64,000 nt of DNA, from positions 1 through 64,000 of IMG/VR virus record IMGVR_UViG_3300044608_001826, one strand, 5' to 3'. The stretch is from a virus. A program made the translations under genes and the position numbers. Under the pieces are notes generated by a model. That model had not been told where the DNA came from and ran no database searches. It was given only the letters and a program-made list of their open reading frames with translations. Shown here in pieces: positions 62,945 through 64,000 of this stretch (positions are counted from its first letter, which is position 1; each line of letters begins with the position of its first letter).

Positions 62945-63260
62945 TTTCGATCCTTCATCTAGTCTTGCTCGCTCTTTAGCTCGTCGTTTTAACACGGAAG
63001 AGGGTGAAGCGCTCTCGGAAACGGAAAAGGATCAATCTGGGATTGGAAAAATCTCGGATTTCTCCCGGATGGATGAAAGCACATTCCGTGGAGTGGTCCC
63101 ACCTACGCTCAACACTGCTTCTGAGCCCTCATTTACTCCTTATGATGTAGAGAGCACAAAAGAAGATTTACTGGAGGAAGCTCGTGCTCGCAAAACAGCT
63201 ACGGAAACCCCTCTGATTATTCGTGCGGGAGGGGGTAGAAACCCTGCAGTAAAGGCTTAG
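62937..63260 (+). CDS. Hypothetical protein (107 aa)
   Basis: 107 residues, Ser/Glu/Arg rich and probably disordered: FDPSSSLARSLARRFNTEEG, DESTFRGVVPPTLNTASEPS. Start overlaps the upstream stop. No motif seen. A short terminator-like stem follows. Confidence 0.5.
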   Translation: MASFDPSSSLARSLARRFNTEEGEALSETEKDQSGIGKISDFSRMDESTFRGVVPPTLNTASEPSFTPYDVESTKEDLLEEARARKTATETPLIIRAGGGRNPAVKA

Positions 63261-63278
63261 TATGCTGACAGCCTTTTT
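63251..63278 (+). terminator. Intrinsic terminator candidate
   Basis: AAAGGCT (63251-63257) pairs with AGCCTTT (63270-63276), followed by TTTAT. It closes the short-gene series before the GT17-like gene, although the 12-base loop is long. Confidence 0.45.
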
Positions 63279-63286
63279 ATCACCAC

Positions 63287-64000
63287 ATGCTTTTTGACTG
63301 CTTTTTATACTTTGATGAAAAAGAGCTTCTAGAGCTTCGAATCAACATTTTAAAAGATATTGTAGATGGTTTTATTATTACAGATGGTAACAGAACGTTT
63401 AAAGGTGATCCTAAACCCTTTACGTGCGTTGAAACGCTGAAGGAATTAGGGATTTCCGACGAGAATATCCAGGTTCTCCACGTAGAACTTCCTTCTAAGG
63501 AGGAGATCGCGAATCCTTGGGCTCGTGAATATGCTCAGCGAGATGCTCTAGGCGTCGGGATGCGCATGTGTCCCCCAGATTCCGTCTTTTTCTTTAGTGA
63601 TGTAGACGAAATCCCTCGTCCGGAGTCTCTTCTGCAGGCCGTGGACCTCGCAAAAGCGGATTCCAAGCGTTGCGTTCGTTTGTCGATGCCCATGTTCTAT
63701 GGGCGAGGTGATCTACGTGTTCGTGATCCGAAAGGAGATGGTACAAAAGCCCCAGATAACTGGACTTGTGGCACCATCGTGCTTCATGAGCATCTAGAAA
63801 TGACTCCTTCCCAGATTCGAATGAACCCCAACGATCTTGTCGTTGGTGATTGCGACGCTGGTTGGCATTTTTCTTGGATGGGCGACTCTGAGCGCATGAA
63901 GCGTAAGGTAACTTCCTTCTCCCATTGCTTTGACGATGTTCCTAATGCCGTAGCACCTTGCGATAGTGCAGATATGCTTCAGCATTTAGATAACTACAAG
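63287..64000 (+). CDS. GT17-like glycosyltransferase, 5' part
   Basis: 238 residues to the window edge. MLFDCFLYFDEKELLELRIN, VDGFIITDGNRTFKGDPKP, VFFFSDVDEIPRPESLL: the front 'DcFLYFDE..LLElR...L...VD.fii.......G..KP' and the 'SDVDEIP' acidic motif match glycosyltransferase family 17 (beta-1,4-mannosyl-glycoprotein GlcNAc transferase-like). The gene is cut at the right end. Donor is probably a UDP-sugar. The pair of acidic residues (DVDE) is intact. Confidence 0.8.
   Translation, partial: MLFDCFLYFDEKELLELRINILKDIVDGFIITDGNRTFKGDPKPFTCVETLKELGISDENIQVLHVELPSKEEIANPWAREYAQRDALGVGMRMCPPDSVFFFSDVDEIPRPESLLQAVDLAKADSKRCVRLSMPMFYGRGDLRVRDPKGDGTKAPDNWTCGTIVLHEHLEMTPSQIRMNPNDLVVGDCDAGWHFSWMGDSERMKRKVTSFSHCFDDVPNAVAPCDSADMLQHLDNYK

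Noticed and set aside
1-64000. CRISPR array, integrase or T4-like core genes
   Set aside because: No evenly spaced repeats, no tyrosine or serine integrase motif and no T4-type major capsid, portal or clamp-loader genes were recognised, so the window is neither a prophage integration module nor a T4-like genome.

Overview
The window is a contiguous piece of a large tailed-phage genome, almost certainly a phage of picocyanobacteria (Synechococcus/Prochlorococcus type). The phage hallmarks are a large terminase subunit, tail fibre/lectin proteins, an endolysin, a family A DNA polymerase, a primase-helicase and dense, overlapping small genes. The cyanobacterial link comes from an NblA-like protein, S-adenosylmethionine decarboxylase, ThyX, a YRG-repeat (DUF4278-like) protein, several families of very small proteins typical of marine/freshwater Synechococcus and their phages, and a heavy set of glycan-modifying genes. 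I see no T4-like core set (no gp20/gp23/gp43), no integrase and no CRISPR array. Both ends are cut inside genes, and portal and major capsid genes are not visible here.

Layout. 0.0-5.1 kb (+): tail-fibre and receptor-binding cluster, ending with a 799-residue LamG/SPRY lectin-like protein. 5.1-11.3 kb (mostly +): exostosin-like glycosyltransferase, SpeD, HNH endonuclease, two small membrane proteins on the other strand (holin candidates), a GH24 lysozyme fused to a C39-like peptidase, small hypotheticals and ThyX. A bidirectional terminator at about 11.32 kb separates this from the long leftward operon. 11.4-37.1 kb (-): replication and takeover genes: PrimPol-D5 helicase, RecB-like nuclease, degenerate methyltransferase, SSB-like protein, HNH-HTH fusion, two large paralogous low-complexity proteins, PolA, a MoxR ATPase + VWA module, a secreted RlpA-like protein and a string of tiny genes. 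An NblA-like gene sits on the + strand inside it. 37.1-38.2 kb: a 1.15-kb structured non-coding region from which transcription diverges, the best origin/promoter candidate.

38.2-50.7 kb (+): two unknown large proteins, a YRG-repeat protein, two tRNAs (CAU and UAA anticodons) plus a tRNA-like element, then an array of about a dozen very small genes belonging to interleaved paralogous families with a shared upstream DNA block. 50.7-64.0 kb: dCMP deaminase, FkbM methyltransferase, a GT2 glycosyltransferase, a small HTH protein, a run of Ala/Gln-rich probable virion proteins, two leftward sugar-active genes (GH130-like propeller, GT-B), the large terminase subunit, another GT-A-like enzyme, a set of short virion-associated proteins and a GT17-like glycosyltransferase cut by the window end.

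Functionally the window combines DNA replication (PrimPol-helicase, PolA, SSB-like, nuclease), nucleotide supply (ThyX, dCMP deaminase, NrdR-like regulator), host takeover (SpeD, NblA-like, MoxR-VWA), lysis (lysozyme-C39, holin candidates, RlpA-like) and surface glycan modification (seven or more genes). The least explained parts are the MoxR-VWA operon, the small-paralogue array, the structured divergent region, the atypical tRNAs and an orientation-independent strand bias of a CGTGG motif.
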